DNA from: SG8-30 sp963695085
Lineage (GTDB): Bacteria; Pseudomonadota; Gammaproteobacteria; Steroidobacterales; Steroidobacteraceae
Reading direction: 5' to 3'
Assembly: GCA_963695085.1 (NCBI GenBank)
Contig: CAVOFV010000003.1
Location: 558,001 to 622,000 of the forward strand
Length of the DNA stretch: 64,000 nucleotides
Position numbers and translations under genes: made by a program
Notes under the pieces: generated by a model
What the model was told of the DNA's origin: nothing
Database searches by the model: none
Seen by the model: only the letters and a program-made list of their open reading frames with translations
Shown: positions 45,903-54,652 of the stretch, one piece after another
Position numbering within the stretch: position 1 is the first letter of the stretch
How the letters are laid out: every line of letters begins with the position of its first letter

Positions 45903-46228
45903 GCGCGCACGCTCCTCCGCGTTGCTGCAAGAATGATCGAAAGGACAACGCCGGCATCGTCGCCCGCGCGCGAGCCCCCGTCAACGGCGCCTGGTCACGC
46001 CCTTCCATTGTCGGCGCGCCGTGGATACCGCGGTCGTCGCGGAGACGCTTCGGGCCCGCGAATTCGACGCGAAATCGGCGTAAGATCAGCAACTCGGCGC
46101 AGACCTGCAGCGACCACCATTGCGGCTCCAACGAGCCATCCGGAATCGGTTCGCGCCTTCCGGTTCATGTTCGGGCGGTGGCAGTGGGTCCTGGCATTTC
46201 GAACGCTTCCTGGACGGAGGATGAGGAC
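45903..46228. other. Gap between the metallophosphoesterase and cytochrome genes
   Basis: 326 bases between divergent starts. No credible gene, repeat or terminator was seen. Short promoter-like hexamers (TAAGAT near 46080) lack a partner at the right spacing. Confidence 0.4.
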
Positions 46229-46966
46229 ATGATGGGAGACAGAAAGCTGCGTGGAACCTTGTTATGCATCGCACTGCTGGTGGCCGGTTGTTCGTCACCG
46301 TCCGGTCCCACGGATCCGTCGGCAACCGATGCGCCAGGTCCGGGGCCTGCGCCGGCGGCGACCCAGGCAGCGCCACCAGACATGCCGCCGGAAGCTACCG
46401 CCGCTTCGTCCACCGAACCGCCACCGGCCGCCACGCCGGTCGATCCGGTATCCGCGGTCCCTGCTTCGGCGCCATCGTCACCCGTTGCGGCGACCGCCCC
46501 ACCGCCGTCACCGGCGCCCAAACCCGTCGCGCTGAATCAGCCCGCGCCTTCCGCACCGGCCGCGGCTCCGGTGACGGCTCCCGCTGCGCCGGCGGCTGCG
46601 GCGACCCCGGTTGCGACGGCAGCCCCGGCCAAGGCCGTCGTCGATCCAGGCGGTCCCGTAGCGGTGGCCGCGACGAAACCCGGCCTCAGCCGTGTCGGCA
46701 GCGACAAGTGCGACGTGTGCCACGAGGTGCAGTTCGCCTCGTGGGCCAAGACCGCACACGCTGCGCGCAATCCGCCGCTGGATTGCGAGGGCTGCCACGG
46801 ACCGGGCAGCGGGTACAAGACCATGGCGATCATGAAGGACCCCGCCAAGGCGCGGGCCGCTGGCCTGGTCATGCCCGAGCGCTCGTTTTGTTCGCAATGC
46901 CATGTGAAGGGCGTGACCGACGACCTGCTGAAGCGGGCTCACGCGCACGACGACCAGGCTGGCTGA
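46229..46966 (+). CDS. Triheme cytochrome c lipoprotein on a long Pro/Ala tether
   Basis: 245 residues from the ATG at 46229, with GGAGGATGAGG just upstream. A lipobox (LVAGC, C21) is followed by about 120 residues rich in Pro, Ala and Thr, likely a disordered tether. The C-terminal about 90 residues contain three CXXCH motifs, at C161, C186 and C221, with additional His residues that could be distal ligands. The domain resembles cytochrome c-554/NrfB-like small multiheme units. It is probably anchored in the outer or inner membrane and passes electrons across the periplasm. No partner oxidoreductase is encoded next to it. Confidence 0.87.
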   Translation: MMGDRKLRGTLLCIALLVAGCSSPSGPTDPSATDAPGPGPAPAATQAAPPDMPPEATAASSTEPPPAATPVDPVSAVPASAPSSPVAATAPPPSPAPKPVALNQPAPSAPAAAPVTAPAAPAAAATPVATAAPAKAVVDPGGPVAVAATKPGLSRVGSDKCDVCHEVQFASWAKTAHAARNPPLDCEGCHGPGSGYKTMAIMKDPAKARAAGLVMPERSFCSQCHVKGVTDDLLKRAHAHDDQAG

Positions 46967-47075
46967 GTCTTTCGAGCTGCGGCGGAACCGACAAGCAGGT
47001 CCGCCGAGACAGTACCCTGGGGCGCCCGGCGTTCGCGACAGGCGAGCGCCGGGCGCGTATCACGGACCCCGTGGC

Positions 47076-47300
47076 CTAGGCCGCTTTGCCCCTGGCCATC
47101 GCCTGCACATCGCACGCCGCGAGGCGTTTCCCACCGATGGCCCAGTCGCCGCTTTCGAACTCGTTGATTCGAACCCAGGTCACGGGCCGCATGTTCTCGC
47201 CCTCCACCTCGATCATCGCGGCGGTGACCTTGTCGATCAGCTGCTTCTTCTGCTGCGGTGTGAACACGTCCTTGATCACGTCGATTGTTACCAGTGGCAT
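47076..47300 (-). CDS. 4-oxalocrotonate tautomerase-family protein
   Basis: 74 residues with Pro right after the initiator Met (P-L-V-T-I), the catalytic N-terminal Pro of the family. The length is typical of 4-OT monomers. GGAG stands 6 bases before the ATG at 47300. It lies 11 bases downstream of the cupin gene on the same strand, so the two form a small operon. The substrate is not predictable. Confidence 0.88.
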   Translation of the reverse strand: MPLVTIDVIKDVFTPQQKKQLIDKVTAAMIEVEGENMRPVTWVRINEFESGDWAIGGKRLAACDVQAMARGKAA

Positions 47301-47311
47301 GAATTTCTCCT

Positions 47312-47677
47312 TCAGTTGCCTAGTTTGGACTTCAGATGCTCGATGACCTGGCCCATCGGGCCGGCCGGGCTGAATTCGACGGCTTCGTAGTCCTCGTCGA
47401 CCCAGACCGTGTGTCCGGGCGGCCAGTAATAGACGTCGCCGGCGTGCACGACTTCCTTGCGGCCGTCCGCGTAACGTACGTTTATCGACCCCTTCAGCAC
47501 GGTGCCCCAGTGCGGGCACTGGCAGAGGTCCTGCGGCATGCCGACGAGCAGCGGCGTGGCGTCCGCGCCCTTCGGGAAGCGGATGCGCGCGACGTTGATG
47601 TCGGCCCAGTCCTGTGCCTGGATGCAGACGCCGCCTGCCTCGAGGCGAATCGGCAGTTCGGTCCGTGTCTGTTTCAC
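47312..47677 (-). CDS. Cupin-domain protein
   Basis: 121 residues from the GTG at 47677, which has AGGAGACAGGC directly upstream. The longer open frame upstream is antisense to the regulator gene and not real. The cupin core includes H-W-G-T-V-L-K-G and G-D-V-Y-Y-W-P-P-G-H. The first motif keeps the metal-binding His and a Glu is less clear. Small cupins of this type are often isomerases, dioxygenases or ligand binders. It is encoded with the tautomerase and divergently from the winged-helix regulator. Confidence 0.8.
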   Translation of the reverse strand: MKQTRTELPIRLEAGGVCIQAQDWADINVARIRFPKGADATPLLVGMPQDLCQCPHWGTVLKGSINVRYADGRKEVVHAGDVYYWPPGHTVWVDEDYEAVEFSPAGPMGQVIEHLKSKLGN

Positions 47678-47771
47678 GCCTGTCTCCTGGTCTGGCTCAC
47701 GTCCGCGGACCCTCCGCAGACTGTGGACACATTTGTACGCACCGCAGCCCGCCATTGCTTGCAGACGGCAT

Positions 47772-47791
47772 GGAGATCTCAGGGAGATTTC
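47772..47791. promoter_or_regulatory. Tandem direct repeats between the cupin and regulator genes
   Basis: GGAGATCTC (47772-47780) is repeated as GGAGATTTC (47783-47791), 11 bases start to start. Winged-helix regulators of the OmpR/PhoB/CadC type typically bind two direct half-sites one helical turn (10-11 bp) apart. It lies 36 bases before the regulator ATG and 94 bases before the cupin start, a natural place for control of both. Confidence 0.4.
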
Positions 47792-47827
47792 TAGGCGATC
47801 GAGCCGGACTGTTCTATCCTCGCCTCC

Positions 47828-49411
47828 ATGATCTACCGGTTCGGCCCATTCGAACTGGACCTTGACACGGTCGAGTTGCGCGCAGGGGGCAAGACCCTCC
47901 CAGTGGAGCCGCAGGTGTTCGCCCTGCTCGCCTTCCTCGTCGAGCACAGCGAGCGGCTCGTTTCCAGGGACGAAATCCTGGAGAAGGTCTGGGACGGACG
48001 CGTCGTCACCGACTCTGCGCTGGCCAGTCGCGTGAAGTCGGCGCGCAAGGCGCTTGGCGATGATGGCAAGGCGCAGCGGTTCATCAAGACCATCCACGGC
48101 CGGGGATTCCGGTTCGTGGCGGAAGTGCGCGTCGAGCGCAATGAACCACGGTTGCTTGCGACGACGGACGCCGGACCGGACGGCGCCTCGCAGGCCCACG
48201 CCCCGACCGAGGCCGCCGATTCCGATTCGCGACCGTCGATCGCCGTGCTGCCCTTTCATCTCATCGGCGACGCGGGGCCGTACGCCACGATTGCCGACGC
48301 CCTGCCCCATGAACTGATCACCGAGCTGGCGCGCCTGCGCTGGCTCTTCGTCACTGCGCGAGGCTCCTCGTTCCGCCTGCGCGCGCCCGATGCCGATATG
48401 CGCGAGGTCGGCCGGCTGCTGAACGTGCGCTATTGCCTGTCGGGCACCGTGGAAGTGACCGGCCACCGCCTTTCCGTCACGACGCAGCTTGTCGATACAC
48501 GGGGTGGCGGCGTCGTCTGGGCGGACCACTACACAGGCCCGGTCGCCGATGTGCACTCGATACGCACCGAGATCCGCTCGAAGATTCTCACGGCGCTCGA
48601 GATCCACATTCCGCTTCATGAGGCGGCCCGCGCGCGCCTCGTGGTCACCGAGAATCTCGACGCGTGGTCGGCCTATCATCTTGGCCTGCAGCACGTGTAC
48701 CGCTTCAATCGCATGGACAACGCGGTGGCGGCCGGGCTGTTCGGGCGCGCGATCGCGCAGGACCCGGGCTTCGCGCGCGCCCACGCGGGCCTCTCGTTCG
48801 TGCACTTCCAGACCGCCTTCATGCGGCAGACCGATGACATCGCCGGCGAAACGGCCCTGGCCCGCAGCTGCGCCCAGCGCGGCCTCGATCTCGACCCGCT
48901 CGATCCGTTCGTCAACTTCACCATGGGTCGCAGCTTCTGGCTTGATGGCGATCTCGACCGCGCCCTGGCGTGGCTCGAGCGCGCGACGTCGCTCAGCCCG
49001 AACTACGCACAGGGGATTTACGCCCGCGGATGGACGGAAACGCTGGCCGGCAGCGGGCTCGAGGGCCGTGGACACGTCGACTTTGCGATGCGCCTGAGCC
49101 CGATCGACCCGTTGTATTACGCGATGCTCGGCACACGTGCCCTGACGCACATCGCACAGGGCGAGGATGTCGAGGCGGCGAACTGGGCCCAGCGCGCGGC
49201 GCGATCGCCGGGCGCGCATGTGCTGATCGCAATGATCGCCGCGGTCGCCCAGTCACTGGCGGGCAATGAAACGCTTGCTGCGGCGTGGGCGGCCAATGTG
49301 CGTGAGCGCAGTCCACTGCTCAGACGCGAGGATTTCTTCCGCGCGTTTCCGATGAGGCCGGAGTCGATGCGGGCACGTACGGCGGCAGCGCTGGAGCGGC
49401 TCGGGTTCTAG
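47828..49411 (+). CDS. CadC/OmpR-type winged-helix regulator with TolB-like and TPR regions
   Basis: 527 residues. The N-terminal winged helix-turn-helix (about 1-100; E-P-Q-V-F-A-L-L and H-G-R-G-F-R-F) is of the CadC/Trans_reg_C type. A region about 135-260 matches the adenylate-cyclase/TolB-like domain (I-A-V-L-P-F). The C-terminal half is TPR-like (about 270-510). No TM helix is evident, unlike CadC itself, so it should be cytosolic. It is divergent from the cupin/tautomerase pair and convergent with the DsbA-like gene (8 bases between stops). Direct repeats upstream may be its target. Confidence 0.88.
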   Translation: MIYRFGPFELDLDTVELRAGGKTLPVEPQVFALLAFLVEHSERLVSRDEILEKVWDGRVVTDSALASRVKSARKALGDDGKAQRFIKTIHGRGFRFVAEVRVERNEPRLLATTDAGPDGASQAHAPTEAADSDSRPSIAVLPFHLIGDAGPYATIADALPHELITELARLRWLFVTARGSSFRLRAPDADMREVGRLLNVRYCLSGTVEVTGHRLSVTTQLVDTRGGGVVWADHYTGPVADVHSIRTEIRSKILTALEIHIPLHEAARARLVVTENLDAWSAYHLGLQHVYRFNRMDNAVAAGLFGRAIAQDPGFARAHAGLSFVHFQTAFMRQTDDIAGETALARSCAQRGLDLDPLDPFVNFTMGRSFWLDGDLDRALAWLERATSLSPNYAQGIYARGWTETLAGSGLEGRGHVDFAMRLSPIDPLYYAMLGTRALTHIAQGEDVEAANWAQRAARSPGAHVLIAMIAAVAQSLAGNETLAAAWAANVRERSPLLRREDFFRAFPMRPESMRARTAAALERLGF

Positions 49412-49419
49412 CCCAGGCG

Positions 49420-50151
49420 CTAGTACGCCTGCTGCAACTCTTCGCGGACCAGGCTTTGTAATTGCTGCTGGCCAAAGCTGGGCAGCGGCCGGCCGTTGAC
49501 GAAGTACTCCGGCGTCGCCACGACTTTCAGCACGATGGCGTCGCTGCGGTCCCGATCCATGCGCTGAATGACTTCCACGGCGTTCATGTCGGCCATGAGC
49601 CGCTCGGTATTCAGGCCCACTCCTGCAATGGCCGGCACGACCATGTCCGGCTGGACGACGTGGTTCGGCACCCATTGGCGCTGCGTTGCCAGCAGCGCTT
49701 CCAGCGTCTGCCAGTACTTGTCCTGCTTGCGGCTCGCCTCCAGGATCCGGACCACGTACTCAGAACCGCGATGGAATGCTACGTGACGAGTCGACAGGCG
49801 GATCCTGCCCGGGTTCTCTGCCATCCACTGCTTGACCAATGGGAAGAACAGGGCACAGGTCTCGCATGCGGGATCGAGAAACTCGACGACATGAACCCGC
49901 GCGCCCGGATCGCCCAGCGCCGGCGAATGATCGCTCGCCAGCGCCGCCTGACGTGCCGCGGCCGCGGCTTGCGACGACTGCGTCTCCTGCCTCTTGTACA
50001 GGACGGTTCCGGCCACGAGAGCAAGCAGTACCGCCACGACCAGACCGACGACGGTGCTCCTGCGGCCGTACCGGCTCGCCTGGGGCGCCGTAGCTGCCGG
50101 CGGTCCCTGGTGCGGCTGGTTCGGCAGGTTTCTCTGGGTCTTTCGGCTCAT
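49420..50151 (-). CDS. Membrane-anchored DsbA-like thioredoxin-fold protein
   Basis: 243 residues from the ATG at 50151 (GGAG 5 bases upstream). One TM helix (about residues 33-51) places the rest outside. The DsbA-type thioredoxin fold has a CETC active site (C96-C99) after the F-L-D-P-A segment and the cis-Pro region T-P-E-Y-F-V-N-G. Bacterial proteins of this kind (DsbA/Com1, ScsC-like) oxidise or isomerise disulfides. The CETC dipeptide differs from the CPHC of DsbA, so redox potential may differ. Confidence 0.85.
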   Translation of the reverse strand: MSRKTQRNLPNQPHQGPPAATAPQASRYGRRSTVVGLVVAVLLALVAGTVLYKRQETQSSQAAAAARQAALASDHSPALGDPGARVHVVEFLDPACETCALFFPLVKQWMAENPGRIRLSTRHVAFHRGSEYVVRILEASRKQDKYWQTLEALLATQRQWVPNHVVQPDMVVPAIAGVGLNTERLMADMNAVEVIQRMDRDRSDAIVLKVVATPEYFVNGRPLPSFGQQQLQSLVREELQQAY

Positions 50152-50492
50152 GGCGACTCCGGTCCCTGGCCGCTCGTGGCGGTGCGATGTTCCAGCGCGC
50201 AGTCTGCCCGAACGGGTACGGCCCGCCAAGCGGCTGGATTGAACCGCCGGCACGCGGATTTTGGGACCGCCCCGACGCCGATCCCAGCGAACCGGAGACG
50301 TCCTAAGTCTCTGTTCTGCATGAGATCGGCGCCTTCCCGAGTCCGATGGATACGACTCCGATCAGTCTCGGGCGGCTACGCTTCGGCTGCGCACATGAAC
50401 TGCTATGCAGGCTCAGGTGACGTATCGTCTGGTGTCGTCCATGACGCCCAGGTGCCAGCTGTGCAAACAAGGACTCACAGGAATTCGTCGTC
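50152..50492. other. Gap between the DsbA-like and FkbM genes
   Basis: 341 bases between divergent starts. I find no convincing gene. A small GAGAC/GTCTC inverted repeat (about 50301-50317) and no clear promoter. Base composition begins to shift to lower GC towards the FkbM gene. Confidence 0.4.
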
Positions 50493-51338
50493 GTGAAAAT
50501 GCGATTACACAAGAAGATCGGGCGCACATTCCGGCAGAGACTTCGAAACACCATTCTATCCAAGCACGGAGTGGCTGTGCTGGCGAATACATGGAACGGC
50601 CTGCTGTTAGTTGAGGCGGGGGATTTTTCAGTCGGCAGGCAATTGCTCAAGAAGGGGAGCTATGACAAGTCCGAGGTCGAATGGCTGTTGGAATGCATAG
50701 GCCATCATGCAGGTTCGGTCGTTATTGTTGGGGCGCACATAGGTGCGCTGCTTGTGCCCCTGTCTCGCGCCGCTGAGAAGATAATAGGCTTCGAGCCCGA
50801 TGCCATCAATTTCGATCTTCTGTCCAAGAACTTGCTCTTGAACGAGGTTCGCAATACCCAGCTTATCAATGCCGCCGTCGGTATGAGGCAGGGCATGGTC
50901 GCACTTAGAAGGAATAGCCTGAATCCTGGAAATACGTCCATCAGCATGAGCCGTGACATTGCTTCTGGACAAGTTGAGATGACCACCTTGGATAGTGCGC
51001 TTTCTGGCGCACCAATCGATTTGATGGTCATGGACATTGAGGGACACGAGAAGCACGCGCTTGAAGGTGGTACCAAGACCATCGAGCTTACAGAAAGACT
51101 CTATATAGAATTCGCACCAGAGCAGCTTATTGAACAAGGAACGGATCCCGAGGATTTGCTCCAGCTATTGAGCAGATCGTTTCCGTTGCTGTATTCGCTG
51201 GAGGATCGTGTGGTATGCACGAAGGCCGACGTGGGCTGTCGCGACATTGCGCAGCACATGGGTACTCGCGGATTTCTGAAGAACCTGCTGTTTGCCAAGT
51301 CAGAATTGCCTGACCAGGCGGTACGGTGGACGCGTTAG
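50493..51338 (+). CDS. FkbM-family SAM-dependent methyltransferase
   Basis: 281 residues from a GTG. The Rossmann methyltransferase core has V-V-I-V-G-A-H-I-G (about residue 75) in place of the usual G-x-G-x-G, then G-F-E-P-D (about 96), and later M-D-I-E-G-H-E near residue 180, the FkbM hallmark. The family O-methylates sugars or polyketides. The gene has visibly more A and T than its neighbours (for example AAGATAATAGG at 50778 onward) and sits alone, so it may be horizontally acquired. No sugar or polyketide cluster is next to it. Confidence 0.85.
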   Translation: MKMRLHKKIGRTFRQRLRNTILSKHGVAVLANTWNGLLLVEAGDFSVGRQLLKKGSYDKSEVEWLLECIGHHAGSVVIVGAHIGALLVPLSRAAEKIIGFEPDAINFDLLSKNLLLNEVRNTQLINAAVGMRQGMVALRRNSLNPGNTSISMSRDIASGQVEMTTLDSALSGAPIDLMVMDIEGHEKHALEGGTKTIELTERLYIEFAPEQLIEQGTDPEDLLQLLSRSFPLLYSLEDRVVCTKADVGCRDIAQHMGTRGFLKNLLFAKSELPDQAVRWTR

Positions 51339-51385
51339 ACCGCCGCACAAAGCTGTGAACGCGGCGACACTTATCAATTCGATGC

Positions 51386-51703
51386 GTGATTCGACGTCCA
51401 GGCCTTCGGTCAAGCGGATGGCCTAAAAGCCACCGCTTACTTCTATCGATAGGCCAGATCGCAATCTTGATTCTCTGGGCCGATCGAAAGCCCGTGGAGC
51501 GCCGTGGCGTCCTGATGATCACTATAGTCGTGATCCTCGGCTTGATGGGCAGTGGCCTCTATGCAGTAGAGGCAGGCTTTATGAGCCGTGCCGCCGCAGG
51601 ACCAATTCTCGTGTTGCAGGTGCTGTTGATCGCCCTCTTCGCATCGAGCTATGTAACATCAACACGCAACGTTCGGCCGCGGAGCGGCGCCGAGGACCGC
51701 TAA
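51386..51703 (+). CDS. Small predicted membrane protein
   Basis: 105 residues, with about three hydrophobic segments (roughly residues 18-32, 43-64 and 70-88). A shorter start at an internal ATG (51512) would keep the last two. No motif. Composition is close to the preceding FkbM gene, so the two may have arrived together. The stop overlaps that of the convergent peptidase gene. Existence is plausible but uncertain. Confidence 0.45.
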   Translation: MIRRPGLRSSGWPKSHRLLLSIGQIAILILWADRKPVERRGVLMITIVVILGLMGSGLYAVEAGFMSRAAAGPILVLQVLLIALFASSYVTSTRNVRPRSGAEDR

Positions 51704-52563
51704 CTGGTAGTGGCGCGGTGCTGAGATTCCACCCAGGCCCGAATCCGCTTGGCATCCGCGATCCGAGTGAGCGTGCCCCACGAGTTGAGCAGCACGATCA
51801 CGACCTGACGACCGTCAATGACGGCTTGCAGCACGAGGCAGCGGCCGGCCTCCGAGGTATAGCCGGTCTTCTGGACGTTCAGGTGCCAGGCGGGATTCTT
51901 GACGAGCAGGTTGGTATTGCGGTACTCGAGTCGCTGGCGGTTGACGTAGACCGCGTGGCCGGCAACCGTCGAATCATCGCGGATCGTCGGGTTCTCCGCC
52001 GCCGCCAGCACCAGCTTGGCCAGGTCCTCGGGACTGGCTACGTTGCCGCTCGACAGGCCAGTAGGCTCGACGAATCTCGCCGTGGTCATATCAAGCGCGG
52101 CGGCCTTGTCGTTCATGGCCCGCACGCACGCAGGCATACCGTCCGGATAGCGGCGGCACAGGGAATGCGCGGCACGGTTCTCCGAGGACATCAGCGCGAG
52201 GCGCAGCAGATCCCCCCGGCTCAGTTTCGCGCCGGGCGCAAGGCGCGAGCTTCCGCCGAAGGTGCCACGCACGTCATCGGAGGTGATGGTCAGCATCTCG
52301 TCCATCGGCTGACCCGCCTCGAGCACGACCAGGGCGGTCATCAGTTTCGTGATCGAGGCGATCGGCACAGGAATGCGCTCGTGGCGCGCTGCGAGCACCG
52401 ACGAATCCGACTCGTCGAGGATGTAGAACGCGTGCGAGTGCACGTCCGGATTCGCCCGGGCCTGCACGGCGCCCTGCGATGCAGCCGAAGCAGCGACTGG
52501 CACGAGAACGGCCGGCAGGCAAAGGGCCAGTGCGATGAAACCGGCTGTACGGCACGGGTGCAT
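51700..52563 (-). CDS. D-alanyl-D-alanine endopeptidase/carboxypeptidase (PBP7 type)
   Basis: 287 residues from the ATG at 52563, which places the signal peptide at the very N-terminus; an ATG at 52617 is an alternative. Serine peptidase S11 motifs are complete: S-I-T-K (S70-K73), S-E-N (127-129) and K-T-G (232-234). It matches the short low-molecular-weight PBP7/PbpG class that cleaves peptidoglycan cross-links. Periplasmic. It faces the small membrane protein gene and is followed upstream by a lipoprotein gene on the same strand. Confidence 0.92.
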   Translation of the reverse strand: MHPCRTAGFIALALCLPAVLVPVAASAASQGAVQARANPDVHSHAFYILDESDSSVLAARHERIPVPIASITKLMTALVVLEAGQPMDEMLTITSDDVRGTFGGSSRLAPGAKLSRGDLLRLALMSSENRAAHSLCRRYPDGMPACVRAMNDKAAALDMTTARFVEPTGLSSGNVASPEDLAKLVLAAAENPTIRDDSTVAGHAVYVNRQRLEYRNTNLLVKNPAWHLNVQKTGYTSEAGRCLVLQAVIDGRQVVIVLLNSWGTLTRIADAKRIRAWVESQHRATTS

Positions 52564-52761
52564 GAGGTGTCTCGCCTGCTTCCGGGGTTTCGCGTCGCCG
52601 GGCCGTGCGTGCATCACATGGGCCCGAACCGAGGTGGAGGATAACCGCTCACGCTCGGCCGCTGGCGTGACATAAATCGCAGAAAGCGAATGGTCCCGCT
52701 GCCCGCCCGCAGCTCGAGGGCTTCATTTATCTGGTGACCGGTCGCCACCGGAAGCCCATCG

Positions 52762-53430
52762 CTATCTGGCAACGCAACCCGCATCGAGTAGCGCCCGCCC
52801 GCGCCTGAACAGCGCCGAGTTGTCGAAACCCGGCAAATCCGGGCCGGCGCACATCAACGAGACGCCCGGCGCCTCCTGCAAGGGGCCAAACAGCCGATGC
52901 AGCTGGACCAGGGCCTCATCCCGCTGGTCGCGCACTTGCTCGCGTCCAAAGTCGTAAGTCGTTTGCAGCCGTCGGTTCGTCTCGACCGATTCGAGTTCGA
53001 GCACCAGCTCGCCGACGTACACCGCGGTGATTTCATCAGGTACGCGCAGCAGCGCCAGCACCTGCATGTCCTGCACCTGGGTGTCCGAAGTCCGTTCGGC
53101 GTAGACATCGTGACGGTTGCCGACCACGGCGTAGTCGCCGGGCGGCAGCCACCAGTAGAACCGCCCGTCCTCTTCCAACGGCGGACTCAGCGCCACACGG
53201 CGGGGACCGAGGCGCAATAGCGCCAGATAGACCTGCGGCCCGTATTCCGTGGCCGGATCCCACGGGCGGTATTCCGTGCCATCCGACAACAACCGCACGC
53301 GGCCGAATACCAGAGTCTGTCCAGCGCGGGGAGTCAGCGCCCTGCCGGGCTGCGGCAAGCCAACGGCGACGCAGCCGCTCAACAGGACCAGGACCAATGC
53401 CGTGGCTGAGATTTCGGTGACCCTGGTCAT
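52762..53430 (-). CDS. Lipoprotein of unknown function
   Basis: 222 residues from the ATG at 53430, giving a signal peptide with lipobox L-S-G-C (about residue 20). The mature part is beta-rich (a carboxypeptidase-regulatory-like domain at about 40-110 is possible, with the W-W-L-P-P-G-D-Y pattern), then helical. No enzymatic motif. No Shine-Dalgarno is visible. It is on the same strand as the PBP7-type gene, 198 bases upstream of it. Confidence 0.6.
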   Translation of the reverse strand: MTRVTEISATALVLVLLSGCVAVGLPQPGRALTPRAGQTLVFGRVRLLSDGTEYRPWDPATEYGPQVYLALLRLGPRRVALSPPLEEDGRFYWWLPPGDYAVVGNRHDVYAERTSDTQVQDMQVLALLRVPDEITAVYVGELVLELESVETNRRLQTTYDFGREQVRDQRDEALVQLHRLFGPLQEAPGVSLMCAGPDLPGFDNSALFRRGRALLDAGCVAR

Positions 53431-53502
53431 GTTGGTATTGCGGATGCACTGTGCCGCTGGCAGCGGTACTGTTTCTCGAATTGAACGACGCATGACGCAA
53501 GC

Positions 53503-53727
53503 ATGGAATCGATCTTTACAACGCTTGAATTATCCCACGGCCCGGCCCTCAAGAACCGCCTTGTGCTGGCGCCGTTGACCAACTGCCAGAGCCACGCCGA
53601 CGGCACCCTGTCGGACGACGAATTTCGCTGGCTGACCATGCGTGCGCAAGGCGGCTTCGCGCTCACCATGACCTGCGCCTCGCACATCCAGGCGAGCAGG
53701 CCAGGGCTTCCCTGGGCAACTCGGTAA
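53503..53727 (+). pseudogene. 5' fragment of an Old Yellow Enzyme gene (frameshifted)
   Basis: The first 74 residues read as the start of an NADH:flavin oxidoreductase of the OYE family: K-N-R-L-V-L-A-P-L-T-N near residue 17 is the FMN-binding beginning. After Q-A-S the frame runs into a stop at 53727. In the next frame the expected continuation G-Q-G-F-P-G-Q-L-G ... Q-L-H-H-A-G-M-R follows at once. A single extra base near 53696-53702 explains it. Confidence 0.8.
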
Positions 53728-53821
53728 TTTTGCCGATTTCCATCTCGCCGGGCTGACGCGGCTGGCGGTCGCCATCAAGGCGGCAGGCAGCGTCGCCATC
53801 ACGCAGCTGCACCACGCCGGC

Positions 53822-54577
53822 ATGCGTTCGCCACCGGAGTTGATCAAAGGCCAGCCGGTCTGCCCGTCCGACGACGAGAAGACCGGCGCGAGGGCGCTGG
53901 ACGAAGACGAAGTTGAACGGGTGAAGGACGACTTCATTGCCGCGGCCGAGCGGGCAGAACGCGCGGGCTTCCACGGTGTCGAGATCCATGGTGCGCACGG
54001 CTATCTCCTGTGCCAGTTCCTGAGCGCAGAGACCAACCGCCGCACCGACCGCTATGGCGGGACACTCGACAACCGTTCGCGCCTCCTGTTCGAGATCGTC
54101 GACGGCGTCCGCGCACGTTGCCGCAGTGATTTCATCGTGGGCGTGCGCCTGTCTCCCGAGCGCTTCGGGATGAAGCTGGCGGAGGCGCGCTCGGTCGCGC
54201 AGCGGCTGATGCAGGAAGGCGCCATCGACTTCCTCGACATGTCGCTGTGGGACGTGTTCAAGGAACCCGAGGAAGAAGACTTTCGCGGCCGCAGCCTGCT
54301 GTCGTATTTCGCGGAACTCGAGCGGGGCCCGGCGCGGCTCGGCGCCGCAGGCAAGATGATGAGCGGCACGGACGTGGCGCAGTGCCTCGCGTCAGGCGCA
54401 GATTTTGCAATCATCGGCCGGGGCGCGGTCCTGCACCACGACTTCCCGATGAAGGTTGCCGCGGACCCCGGCTTCCACGCCATCCAGACGCCCGTTTCAG
54501 TGGACTACCTGCGCAACGAGGGACTGGGCCCGGCGCTCGTGGACTACATGCGCAGGTGGGACGGCTTCGTGGCGTAG
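53822..54577 (+). pseudogene. 3' part of the Old Yellow Enzyme gene
   Basis: 251 residues from the first ATG of this frame, though homology begins upstream near 53700. It contains H-G-A-H-G-Y-L (catalytic/substrate-binding HxxH-like region), N-R-R-T-D-R-Y-G-G and the C-terminal G-R-G-A-V phosphate loop of the OYE fold. With the 5' fragment it would make a protein of about 358 residues, the normal family length. If the shift is real, the N-terminal FMN site is lost and the enzyme is dead; if it is a sequence error, the gene is intact. Otherwise the sequence is well conserved with no further stop. Confidence 0.8.
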
Positions 54578-54652
54578 ATCCGATGGTGGGCCGGCAGCGC
54601 CGGACGAGCCGCAGACCGGCAGGTTCCATGCAACTACGGCTAGACTAGCCGC

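Noticed and set aside
50405..50614. Small open frame overlapping the start of the FkbM gene
   Set aside because: It has no ribosome site, no recognisable composition, and overlaps a gene with clear family motifs.
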